A program made the translations under genes and the position numbers. Shown here in pieces: positions 1-10,713 of a DNA stretch of 64,000 nucleotides. The stretch comes from Apiotrichum sp. Y4204. Taxonomy: Eukaryota; Basidiomycota; Tremellomycetes; Trichosporonales; Trichosporonaceae. Under the pieces are notes generated by a model that saw only the letters and a program-made list of their open reading frames with translations, had not been told where the DNA came from and made no database searches. The DNA lies in contig JAMYHL010000002.1 in NCBI GenBank assembly GCA_025531455.1, positions 744,001-808,000 on the forward strand, read 5' to 3'. Position 1 is the first letter of the stretch. Each line of letters opens with the position of its first letter.

Positions 1-161
1 CTAGAGCAGAGGCTGTGCGGTCGAGTTACAGACATCGAAAGAGAAAAAAAGGAAACAAAGACAAAGGCGAGAAATAACAGCGGTCTCTGGGATCCGCAGA
101 CGAACGGTGTTGGCTCGGCCAACACACAGCGCATACGACGGTCGGCGGCGCGGCGCAGCGC

Positions 162-2150
162 TTACCGACGCACACTGAGCGGCGGGCCCATGGCGCCCGC
201 GCTGCGGTCGGTGCCCCGCGGGGGCATGTCGCTAAAGAGGACGCGCGCAGTCCCTGCAAAGCTTGGTGCGTCGCCGCTGTTACGTTTCGGACGCACGGGC
301 GACGGGCTGTGCGCAAGGAACATCATGAGCTCGGCAGCCGCCTGGTCGTCCTCGCGGCGCATCAGGTCGTCCTCCTGCATCCGCTCGTGGTGATGCTGAC
401 GCATCTCACGCTCGCGTTCCCGCTCGCGCTCCATCTCCCGCTCACGCTCCCGGTCAGGCGACCGGCGCCAGAACGACCGACCGCCAAACGGCGACGAGTC
501 CATGCTCGCGCCACGGTTGTGTCCCATGTGTCCCTTCGGCGGGCCAAACGCGTGCGCAGGCATCAGTGGCGGGGGCGGCAGATGCGGGCGGCTCATCGGG
601 CCATGCATATGGCGCTCCTGGTCCATGAAGCTCTGCGCACGAGGACGCGGGGGCGGCATGTCGGAAAACGGCGACGGCAGACCGGCCGGTGGCGGGTGGT
701 TTGGCGGGCCTAGAGGCGGGAGGGGGAAGTGCTGCGTCGGCGGGCCACCTGACGGCCATCCCGAACCCGGAGTGATCGCCGAAGCGGAAGCGGGACCGCT
801 GTCGCGCCGCCGGTCAGGCCCAGGAGCCACGGGGGAGCGGCCAGATTCCAGCATGAACGTCAGAGCACGTGCCGCGTCAACATCCTGTGTTGTCGGGCGT
901 TCACGGAGGTTTGACTGCGATTGGGATCGCTTCTTGGGCGACTTTCTAGGTCGCGAGCCGGTCGAGCTCGGGGGTGGGTAGGGATCTGTGGACAGAAACT
1001 GGTGGGACGTGATCGCGCTTGACGCACGCCGATGACCGCCTCCTCCTGCCGGGCGGCCGTTGGGAGGGTGCGAGTTGTAGCCGCGCAGCGGCGACAATGT
1101 GGAACGCGCCAGATAGTCGTCCATTCCCATGCGCTGCCGACCAGGCGAGATGGGCTGCCCGCGGTTCGGTGGCGCGCCCAGCGACGCGATCGACGGCAGT
1201 CCTCCGGGAAGTGAGTGTGACGGCGTGTGTGACGAAGTGTGGGGCGAAGGGCGCGAGGCGTAGGGGCGCGGGGCGCCCGGTCTCGGTAGCGGCTGCCAGA
1301 GGACATCGGCAAGCTGCCATGGCCGAGAAGGGGAGGGCGGCTCATACGTCGGGCCGTTGCCGTTCGGGATGATGATCGGTGGCCGCTGCAGATGCGACTG
1401 CTTCGGGAGGCGCTGGGCGTCAGTGAGGGGGAGCAACCAGAAACTCACAGTCTCAATCTCCTTGATGGTCATATCGGACCATCCGTGGTTGGTCTTGATG
1501 GACGCGAGCTCGAGACGCTGCTGGAGCTGAGCAATTTTCTGGCGGTCAGAGACTGTGTGTGGACCGTGTGGGTGGAGGTAACGCGGTGGCGACACAGACG
1601 CGACGGTGGACGCGTGCGTGCCATGTCCCGTCCGTCTCGCCGCCGCCGGCGACGCCCGACTCACCTTTTCCATTTCTACACGGCGCAAGAACCTGTCCAT
1701 ACCGTCGGGGCTCTCATCTGCGCCCGCGACGTGCACATCCGCGATCACGCCGTTGCTGACTTGGCTCGCTGGACCGACGCTTGCGCCAGACGATGTGGAT
1801 GTGTTGTCATTGTGTTCCGCATCGTCAGCAGCAGCGACGGACGCGGCTGCCGAAACGGGGCCGGAGCCGGGGGCCGAGTGGTGCTGTGTGTCGTTTTGGG
1901 TGGCAAGGGCTGGACTGTCAATGTCCGTGTCCATCGAGTCTGGCTCCGCGGCAGCCGTTGCGCGGGACGCCGAGACTTGGGACGGGCTGTGCTCTGACGG
2001 TACAGGCTCCGTGTGGGTCAGCTGCGTGGGTGTTGTGGGTTGCGGCTCGGTGGGCGAGGCCGTTGCGCGAGATGTGCCAGTGGGAGTGCGCTGATCGTGG
2101 TTGATGGGAGGAAGAGAAGGGGCTGCCGCCTTGGGGCTGTCGATATCCAT
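162..2150 (-). CDS. Whi5/Nrm1-like G1/S transcription repressor
   Basis: Probable repressor of the G1/S transcription programme (Whi5/Nrm1 family), which binds SBF/MBF-type factors in the nucleus. The open frame gives 662 residues. I infer an in-frame 126-nt intron, with donor at 1664 and acceptor ending at 1539 (CTGACCGCCAG), leaving about 620 residues. Directly after that junction lies the GTB-like motif KIAQLQQRLELASIKTNHGW, the hallmark of the family. The rest is disordered, rich in Pro, Ser and Arg, with SP/TP sites suited to CDK phosphorylation. Two short repeated motifs, ARALTFMLESGRSPV and AAELMMFLAHSPSPV, lie near the C-terminus and may be docking elements. The terminal TAA sits inside a GTAAGC donor-like sequence, so a further 3' exon is possible. 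The family call rests on the short motif only. Confidence 0.6.
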   Translation of the reverse strand: MDIDSPKAAAPSLPPINHDQRTPTGTSRATASPTEPQPTTPTQLTHTEPVPSEHSPSQVSASRATAAAEPDSMDTDIDSPALATQNDTQHHSAPGSGPVSAAASVAAADDAEHNDNTSTSSGASVGPASQVSNGVIADVHVAGADESPDGMDRFLRRVEMEKVSRASPAAARRTGHGTHASTVASVSPPRYLHPHGPHTVSDRQKIAQLQQRLELASIKTNHGWSDMTIKEIETVSFWLLPLTDAQRLPKQSHLQRPPIIIPNGNGPTYEPPSPSRPWQLADVLWQPLPRPGAPRPYASRPSPHTSSHTPSHSLPGGLPSIASLGAPPNRGQPISPGRQRMGMDDYLARSTLSPLRGYNSHPPNGRPAGGGGHRRASSAITSHQFLSTDPYPPPSSTGSRPRKSPKKRSQSQSNLRERPTTQDVDAARALTFMLESGRSPVAPGPDRRRDSGPASASAITPGSGWPSGGPPTQHFPLPPLGPPNHPPPAGLPSPFSDMPPPRPRAQSFMDQERHMHGPMSRPHLPPPPLMPAHAFGPPKGHMGHNRGASMDSSPFGGRSFWRRSPDREREREMEREREREREMRQHHHERMQEDDLMRREDDQAAAELMMFLAHSPSPVRPKRNSGDAPSFAGTARVLFSDMPPRGTDRSAGAMGPPLSVRR
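1539..1664 (-). other. Predicted in-frame intron of the Whi5-like gene
   Basis: The minus strand reads GTGAGTCGGG at the 5' end and CTCTGACCGCCAG at the 3' end. The length of 126 nt is a multiple of three and has no stop, so retention would add 42 residues just before the conserved motif. Confidence 0.6.
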
Positions 2151-3160
2151 GACGGGCAGAGGTGCGCGTCTCGCAGGGTTTTGGCGAGACGCGTAAATGC
2201 AGAACGGGATGTCGCGCGGTCAGGGGCTACCGGGGTGGAGGGTGCCTGCGATGCGGAGACTGAAGCGTGGTGGGATGGAGCCGGCTACCTTACGCTGACG
2301 AGGGCGCGGCGCGTTTGTTGTACGCGAAGACACGAACGAGGTGTACGAAGCGTCGAGTGAATCTAGTGGATGGATGCACGGATTGGCGCGCAATGGGGGC
2401 GGTGGCTCGGACAGGAGGGTGGCCGGTGAATCAAGCAAGCGGCGTGTGTATGCGCGTCGTCGCGTTTCTCAAAAAGGAATAAGAGTAGTGCTGGGTCCGG
2501 CGATGTGAGAGGATGCGGATGGTGGATGCACGGTGTCGAGGACGAGAGTGTGATTGACAAATGCCTGAATGGGGATGAGAGACAAAGAGGATGAGACCTG
2601 GTGTGCGAACAACGACGGCGACCACGTTGTTTCTGGAACCTGCAGAGCTGCAGACGGTAGTGGGGCGGCAGAAGGCCTTGTTGTCGTGCAACGGGTGGTG
2701 TGCGGTATGGCGACGCGTCCGGTGTGTGGAGTGACTTGCCGAGTGACTCAAGGACAAAAAAGAGATCGTGTCGGAGACTACTCGCAGTTTTGCCGCTGAT
2801 CAATTGGGACCACTTTGGACTTCAATGTGGATGGGTCAGCGACGGGGTGGATGCACAAGTGTCTTGGAGCTGCCGAACGAGGTGGCAAGGCTGGAAGCCA
2901 GTGGCGTCGAGTTGGCCGCGAAGTTGATGACAAGTGGCGCGCCGGGGTGGCCAGGAGACGATTGTCGCGTTGTGGGGGGGTTTGGGGGGTGTAAGTATCA
3001 AGCGTCGAGCGCAGAGGCGGCTGCGGCTGTGCGCGGGATGTGGACGGACGGGGGGAGCGTGCTGCGAGCGCGCTGCGCGTTGTGTGTCTGGCAGAGCAAA
3101 GGGCGGGCGGGGGCAGGGGCGACCGTAAGGATGCCTGTGCAGGACCGCCAGGTGACACCT

Positions 3161-3258
<98 letters not shown>

Positions 3259-4440
3259 TCGAGGAATGTCGGGGGATGGAAGCAAGGGCAGCAGCAGCGG
3301 GTGTCTGTGCGGCAGCGGTGGCGTTATGCCGGCGAGTCGACGTGCGGCGGGGTGGAACGGGGGGGAACGGAGAAACGAAAGGGTGGGAAGCGGGTGGTGA
3401 GCAAACGACGGGTGGCTGCAGCGAGTAAGAGTAAGAGGGTAAAAATTGCTTGCTTTCGTGTGATAACTGAAAGGTGATCACGTCGCAATGTAGTCAATTG
3501 GAGAACGGGGTAGACGCGCGGCAGGCGTCGGGTGCGGCGGCGACTGGAAGTGTCGGCAAGAAGAACTTAGCTGGCCTTACTCAGGTCGATCAGGACAATG
3601 AGGGGCGGCGGCGGCGTCGTCGTCAGGAGCGGAGCTGCCAGGGACGAGTACGCGACGAAGAGCGACGAGTTTGGAACACGACGCGGGCAGCACCAGTCTG
3701 CCGGTAATCCAATGTGGGTAGAGCTGAGCGAAATGCGCGTCGGGGTCGCGACGAGATTCGAGGATAAGGGATGCGACAAAGGGACAAGAAGAGGAAGGAA
3801 AAAAAAGGGGGTGGGGATGTCCAATGTCCAGGATGTCTTGAGGGTGCGCGTGGGGTGGCGTCGCGGCAACTGCAGGCAGAGCGCACAGTAGAGGTTGCGG
3901 ATTACCGTGGTGGATATGCACGTTGCACGGATGCTATCTCTTTCGTGACCGTGGGACGCGCACGCGCTAGAGGCTTGGGGGCTGAGAGAGGAGGATGAAG
4001 GAGGTGCTAAGAGGAAAGTGGATGGATAGAAGTGAGACGAGATGCGATGGATGCGATGGCGGATCGGGTGGGGAGAGATCGGAGAGAGTTGGTTGGGAGA
4101 TGCGACTAGGGGGGAGAGTGGGTCTGGGAGTGGATGGGCGCGGCAGGAGCGCGTTCGGTTCAGGTAGGTTGCCTTGGGCAGACTTGGGGACGGGTTGCAC
4201 GCGTATTCCGTCGTGTCCGTGTGGAGTATGCTTTGTGCTGTTCGCGGGGATGCGCCGGGAATCGGGGAGATCGAGAGGAGGAGGACAGAGAGGGACGGAG
4301 GACGGGGGCCGGGGGCCGAATCGGGGGTCTGGAGAAGAGAAGCGAGGCGGGGATGATGTGCAGAAGACGGACGACGAGGGGATGGATGGGATGTGTGGAT
4401 GTGTGGATCTGGATGTGAATGATGGACAGTGAGATGAAGA
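2151..4440. promoter_or_regulatory. Long leader/promoter region of the Whi5-like gene
   Basis: No convincing gene is seen here. From about 3580 to 4440 the minus strand is strongly pyrimidine-rich. This resembles the CT-rich stretches that precede other start codons in this window (16190-16265 and 53850-54060), so it may be promoter plus a long 5' leader read leftward. Open frames here are low in complexity (Pro, Ser, His) and not credible as proteins. Confidence 0.4.
3162..3257. repeat. 96-nt poly-G tract with one C
   Basis: An almost pure run of G on the plus strand, broken only by a C at 3217. It can form G-quadruplexes. A run this long is also a common place for assembly or polymerase length error, so its exact length is doubtful. 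Confidence 0.95.
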
Positions 4441-6014
4441 GTGCTTTTTCCATCAGAGCATCCTCTGTTGTCTCTTTCGCATCCTCTTTCCTCTTCTCTC
4501 TTTTCTCTTTCCATTCTGTCTCTCTCCCATCTCCACTCTCATGCATTCTGTAGCACAGTGGCCTCACTCTCATTGTCTCTTCTACGCGAGGCACCCAGAC
4601 ACTCTAAAAAGGTCTCGTCTTTCTCGAGGGTTGCACCCAATCCAACCTCGGATATGCATCCTCGTCTCGTGTCCGCGTCGCCCTATAAGGGAAGAAAGAG
4701 CGTCCGTAGGCCTTGAAGTCTCTCGGGTTCCTCCCCCCTTTCGCCTCTCCTCTCCCCTCTCCCCACTGCGACTTGTTGTGTACGCGCCACTCGACGTGTG
4801 CTGTCTTGCGCTCCCCCGCGGTGCCCGAGGCCCCCAAGCCCCCGAGGTCGTAAAGGGGCACAACCCAACTCTGTCCTGTGATCATTCCACTCTTTTCCAC
4901 TCCTTCGTGCCGTCCTCTCCCCGCCTGCCCATTCGTCATTATTCCTATCTAGCCCACCTCCAAGTTCCTCAGTTCTAAAGCCATCATAGCTCATAAGAGA
5001 CCACGTACCCCCCCTCCATTACCAGTCCTGAAAAGGCAACTTGGCGCGCGAGAGCAGGTATTCAGGGCCGCGCGAGACCCACTTCACCTCTACAGTCTCT
5101 GGTCTCTCCTCCAGCTCTCGCGCCGCGCCAGAATCTACATTGCGACACCAGGCGCGGGCGGCGTGCCGTAACCTGCATCTCGGCTGGACTGGAACTCCGC
5201 CTCGGGTCACCAGCTGCATAGCTGCAGGACCAGCCGCCACGGTCCAGGATGACACCCAGGACCCAGGCGCGGTGTAATGTGGCTGACAGCTGGCAGCCGG
5301 CAGTGGACCCACAGAACCCGAACACTGTGAATACACCAGGCGAGGCTAGCGTACCGCAATCCCACCGGAACGCGATCACGGGTGCAGCCAAGACGCGATC
5401 ACGCGAAGAAGTGTGGGACTAGGGGGTCTAAGCGTCCCGAATATCATATGGAACAACGATCGTGAATCCAGCATGGGTTTTGAGAACGAAGCAGCAGCGA
5501 GAACCCAGAATCGAGGGAGATGCAGGGATCACGAAGGTTGGGTTGGGTTGGCACAGCCGGGTTCGGCAGGCCAGGCTTGCGAAGCTTGCGAGCTTGCGCG
5601 GAGCGCGGCCCTGCAAAATGCACGCGTCGCGCGGCTGCGTCACAGGCACTCTGGCAGCACTCTGCGTATGCTGCTGCGGGTTCACTCCTTTTGATGAATG
5701 AGTCCACGGGTCTGGATGGCGTCGATTGCTTGCGTCGGCGGTCGTGCGGAGCGGAGCGTGACGGTGGAGCGCCACTGCACACGTATAATCCGTTGGAGAG
5801 TCAGCGTGGTCGGATATATCATCGCGCGCCGTGGGATGCAGACATGTACTGAACTGAACTGTGAACTGAGCACGAGCGATATCATCTTCGGCTGCGCAGT
5901 ACGCGGTATCGTTATCGCATCCATCAATCGATATCAACCTAGCAGCATGCAATCAGTTATCCCTGCCATCCCTATTCCCAGAGTTATCATCTCCACATGT
6001 CTCTCCATTACTTG
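4441..6014. other. Intergenic; CT-rich on the plus strand at its left end
   Basis: From 4441 to about 4990 the plus strand is rich in C and T, a mirror image of the region to its left, which suggests a divergent promoter near 4440. No open frame after it looks like a conserved protein. The rest, up to the stop codon of the AlkB-type gene, holds nothing I recognise. Confidence 0.4.
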
Positions 6015-9000
6015 CTACCCAATAACCCTCGCCGTAGCAGCCACTCGTAAACCAGAGGGGAGCACGCGGTGGTCGTACATGAACTGGATCGGCCGCCCCG
6101 CCATGATCACCACGTCCTGGAGTCAGTCGCTCATCACTGACTCGCGGCTCGGAACCTCTAATACTAGCGCAATCACGATCAAGATCAAGTATATCCAGAT
6201 CACGATCGCGATCGCCATCCCACTACTCACCCCGTGCGCGAGCTGGAGATCGAGCACGGCCGCCGCGTGCCGCCGCCCTGTGCCCGCGCGCCGCGTGCGC
6301 GTCTTGGGCCGGAACGACATGACCGCACTCGCGCCGAGCGAGAGCGCCGCAACCACCGGTCCAAGGCCTGCCGTCAGCTGTGCTCGCCACTCAAGACTCC
6401 AACTCTGACTCGCACGCGGACCAACACGCAGACTCACCCGTCTCGCCGTCGTCGTGCCAGCTCATCTTCTGCCCCTCGCGGTACATCACGCTGAGGATCT
6501 CGTTGAACTCTACCCTTGTGCCGAGCACCGCGGCGACGCGCGAGCGGATCCTGCCGTCAGGAAGGAGATCGGGGGGCGGGGGGTTGAATACTCACACCTC
6601 CAGGGCATCCAGGACACATGCCGGGCCGTCGGCAAACGCATAGCTGAGCGTCTCGACAATGTACTTGTAGCTCGCGCCCGAGTTGATCGCAAACTGCTGC
6701 GAGAGCATCGCGCCCTTGACGGTGTGCATCTTGAGTGCGCGGCGCTGGAACAGGGGCGTGTCCTTTGGCGTGTGGATCGCCGCGCGCTGGTACGCCTCCC
6801 AGATGCTGTCGGCGTGGGCGCTACCCGCGTGCCGGATGTGGTACACTGTGCCCCTGGGGTCAGATCGGGAACTGAGAAGGTATACACACGCATGGGGGAG
6901 CTCGTACGCGACGACCAGCGCCGTCCCCATGCCCATACGGAGGGACCGCACAGACATGGGGATCTGCGCCGCGCCCTCCGTGTCCTCGCCGAGGAGATCG
7001 CCAGGTGTCCGCCGGAGCGCCGACGCGGGCACGACGTCGCCCTCGCCGAGCGCACACAGCTGCGCCCCGCACCCGAGGCACTCGAGCATCTCCCACCGGT
7101 GCCGGCAGTTTGCCCTTCCGCACGCGTTGCACACCCATCCTGGCGTCAGATGCGCTGTGGCATTCTACTCACCCTGCCATAGGTTCCGAGTGCCCGCTAG
7201 GTCGGCGGCGGCCATTCCCCCCACGAGCGGGGGCACGACATTGTGTGAGACGCGCTCGCTGCAGGGGATGTGTTTGAGGAACGCGGGGGTGTAGGTCAGC
7301 TGTTGCGAGGGGCTTGGACGCGCGGGCCGTCTTGTTCCGGATTGGAACTTCCAGAATGCAGCACAGGAGGGCAGCAGGCAGGTCCATCCCAGCTCGTACA
7401 CCTGCGGGCTTCTCGTTTCGCAGCTGGTGCACACTTTATCAACGGTGGGCTCTGGTGAGCAGTGCGAGATGTCCGCCTCTGGAGCGACTGGGGGAGTCGG
7501 CATCGCCTCCTCCTGTTTGCTCGGCGTAGGGTCCGGCGTCACGGGCCGAGAGACGCGGGGCGTGAGGGGGTTGAGCATCTCCGAGAGGGAGAGATGGTGG
7601 GGTTGCGAGCCCTGCTCGGTATCGTGGAGGCGCTCCGGGGGGAATATCACCTCATTGCGGCTGATGTACGTCGTGGGGAAGGACAGATCTTTGCCCCACG
7701 CACTGCGCTGGGTGTCTAGAGCAGGAGAGGGGGAAGACGGCGGGGAGGGGGAAAGCGCGGGCCGCGAGCGGGTGCGCAATCCGTTATGCAGCTCGGTATC
7801 GCACGAAGCTTCCTCTGATATTGAGTGTAGTGACGTCAGCTGGCTGGAGGACGACGCGTCCGACATGCGTCGTGGGAGCGACGTCGGTGTGGGGAGTGGC
7901 GGCGGCTGGGGGGTGGGCGTTGAGCCAAATCCTATGTGGTTCGTGTTCATCGGCGTGACTGGAGCCTCACCGGTACGTACCGGCCCGAGGGGAGTCTCGG
8001 CGCACACAGGCTTAGCAGTGGGAACACTGACCGACTGCATATCGCTCGACATCGTGCCCGCCTTCTCAATACACGGCGGGGCCCAGCTCCCCTCCCCGGG
8101 ACGCAGCCACCATGGATCGCCCTGCTCCGAGACCCAGTTGAAGCGCACCTTGAGGCGGTGGAAGTAGTTGCGCCCCTTTGGTGGGACCATGCCCGGTGCC
8201 GCGGGCTCGGCTTCGAACCACGCCGCGGACACCCAGTACCTTGGATCAGCGGGGGCGCGACATACACTCACCAGCCGAGGACCACGTATTGGCAAGGAAG
8301 ATCCCAAGGGAGGAGGGCGTATCCCTTTCCCGCCAGCAGCACTATTGGGGCGCGTGTAGTGGCAGCATGGAGGAGCGTGTCGATGCGCGCGTCCGCGGAC
8401 GAATGGTCCGCCGAGAGGGACACGGTGGATTTTCCGTTTGCGTCTGTCGCGCGTACCGCCTGTCCGCCACTGTTGTCAGATATGAGCTGCAGTGGACTTA
8501 CCCATGGGAGATGATGACCCGCCCGTCGGCAGCCCATATGTCGCGTCTTTGGTCAGCTCCATCGAGGGCATCACATACGGGGCAGGGAAGCCATCGAGCA
8601 AGTATCCGTGTGCAATGCGGTTCGACATGTACATTCCTGACTGATACGCGCGGTAGTATGGCAGTGCCTCGCACAGTTCTTGGCGGGTCTCGTCGTCAGC
8701 AGTGGAAAAGGAGGGGACGCACCTCGGCCCAGACGGGCGGTTGTCCTGGCGGGGCGGGACGAGTCGGCGTGCTGGGTACCACAGGAGCGACGGGCAACCG
8801 TTCGCGGGGAACGTTGGGAATACCCTTCGCCCTATGCGGAGGGGTGTATGGAACGGTAAGTGATGCGGAGCCTGTGCTGCCCAGGGGCACTTGGACAGCC
8901 CAGGCAGCATCCTCCAATGGGTCCGAGGTCGGTGCAAGATGGGCACTTGTGCTCGTGCAAGGGGAAACCGCTTGAAGAAGGCGGGAAGACCTTCGAGGTG

Positions 9001-10713
9001 GTGTCAAGTTCTGTATGTTCCCAGACTGTGTTGATGGACCAGGCCCCTCATTCTGAACTCTGTCGGTGTGTTCCCCTGGCTGATCGTCCCGGGCTGAGGA
9101 ACGCGCACTCCGAGCGGTGGACACCTTCCTCCGACCCATCGCGCTCGTCTTCTGCGGCAGTGGCAGCGCCGCTTCACCCGGTATCCACCGCCCAACATTA
9201 TCCTTGTACCGGTCCCACGGCTCACGCATCCCCTCATCGGGCGGGAGGACGAGGTGCACGCCAAAGCGCGCGAGCACGTCCTGCGTGAGGGGCACGATCC
9301 GCGCGCTGCCGTACCGCCGCTTGCGCTTTTTCGTGATCGCGAGCGGGATCGAGTTTGGGTTCGCGGCCGGGGTAATTTCGAGAGCATGCTGGTGCGTTGC
9401 GTCCGCTGCGCCTGCGCAGGCTGTAGATGGGCCCGCGTGTCCTGCCCATGGGTGTTGGGGGGCGCGCTTGTGGCTCTGCGGATCGTAGTCTGAGTCCGAG
9501 TCCGAGGCCTGCTCGAAATCAGAGGGTAAGTCCGTGAGAGGCGACGACGCAGCGGAGATATCAAGTGGTTCGGGCTCGGGAGTCGGTATCGCAGCTGTCG
9601 CCTCAGTCTCGGGCTCGATGGCGAGCTTGGCCTTCGCCGCCCTCTTGGCAGCCCTCTTCGCCTTGTTCCTCGCCATCTTTGCTTCCTTCTTCCGTAGCCG
9701 CCCCTTAGCGGCAGTGACATCCTCTATCACGGTGGTCTTTGGACTGCTCGCCGTCAACATCGATTTCGACTTTGCCTTGGTCTTCTTCGTCTTCCTTGGA
9801 TCAACTGCTGGTTCCGATTTTGGAGCGGCAGACTCCCCGTTCTCCACCGGCACAGCAGGCCCATTCTCGAGACGGGGTACGCGCCCGCGCCGCACCGGCC
9901 GCACCCTACCGCCGCCAACGGGCTGGCGCGCCACGAGCTCAGCGGCCGCCTGGACCGCCGCGAGCTCCGCCGGTCTTCCTTGAAGGAGCATCTCGGCCCG
10001 CGCACGCAGTCTCGTAGAGTCGCTGCGCCGCCTGCAGTGTTTGGCGCAGTAGAGGAGGTATGCTACCCGGACGCGGTACAGCCTGCTTGCGCGTGAGGGG
10101 GGGAAGGAGAGGAGAGAGTGAAAGTCTGCGTCGAGGGCGGCCTGGTGTCAGAGTGAATGAAAATAGGAAAGGGTTTGGAAAGTGGACCCGTCTCGCTGCT
10201 TGATAGACCCCTGCTCGCCGCTCGCTGAGCGCTAGCCACGTCGCCTGTAGACTGCCTGATGCGCTCGTGATGGGCTCCAACATAGGGATGGGCCGACAAT
10301 CCTCAAACCTCAGTCCTCCGGCCCGAGAGTAGATGGTCTGGCGGGGCACGAGCAACGCGTCGAAACAGCACCGCGGCAGCGCGTCTGATTTGAGACGTGA
10401 CCGCCAGATCGTCCCGGTCGCTGCCCAAATCTTCCGGCGATCCGGCGATCCGGCGATCCGGCGATCCGGCGATTCGCACCGCGCAGAGTGGAGCATACTC
10501 TTGATCCCTTGGGCCCCGAAGTCGTCGATCCCACTAATCCACACTCACCTCGACGGCATCCCCCTCCCTCAACGCCGCCTCGAGCGCGTCCGCGCCGATT
10601 TCCACGATCCCGTCCTCGCCCTCATCGATGGATAGAGAGACTAGCGCAAACGTCCTCTCCAGGGCGGGACTCACGAACCGCGCGGCCATGCACGGATGTG
10701 GATCGGGCTGCAT
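6015..10713 (-). CDS. AlkB-type Fe(II)/2-oxoglutarate dioxygenase with long N-terminal extension
   Basis: Eleven exons (10713-10549, 10141-8723, 8688-8579, 8546-8502, 8469-8272, 8239-7173, 7139-6890, 6853-6596, 6550-6438, 6367-6231, 6116-6015) give 1,287 residues. The C-terminal dioxygenase has the iron-binding HxD in SWHDDGET (H1203, D1205), the core GLGPVVAALSLGASAVMSFR, the distal His in LAHGDVVIM (H1253) and an RxxxTxR-like 2-oxoglutarate site, RVAATAR. Before it lie Cys clusters, CTSC and CNACGRANCR, likely zinc-binding, and a conserved stretch GYLLDGFPAPRDIWAADGRV. Residues 55-420 are mostly basic and disordered. AlkB enzymes oxidatively demethylate nucleic acids or proteins; the substrate here is unknown. 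The first exon is least certain: an in-frame ATG lies upstream at 10875, and an acceptor-like sequence near 10755 hints at a 5' intron. The 407-nt first intron is unusually long. Confidence 0.8.
10434..10473. repeat. Five tandem copies of CCGGCGAT
   Basis: Five exact head-to-tail copies of an 8-bp unit lie inside the predicted first intron of the AlkB-type gene. Confidence 0.95.

Noticed and set aside
2822..3481. Open frames through the poly-G tract (poly-Pro or poly-Gly products)
   Set aside because: They exist only because a homopolymer has no stop codons.
3567..4514. 315-codon open frame on the minus strand
   Set aside because: Low-complexity Pro/Ser/His product from CT-rich DNA, with no intron signals or conserved motif. 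It is better read as leader sequence.
8460..8501. Alternative 42-nt intron (acceptor GACAG) in the AlkB-type gene
   Set aside because: The 32-nt intron 8501-8470 joins exons in the frame that reads DGRVIISHGGGQAVRATDA on both sides; the alternative needs another upstream frame.
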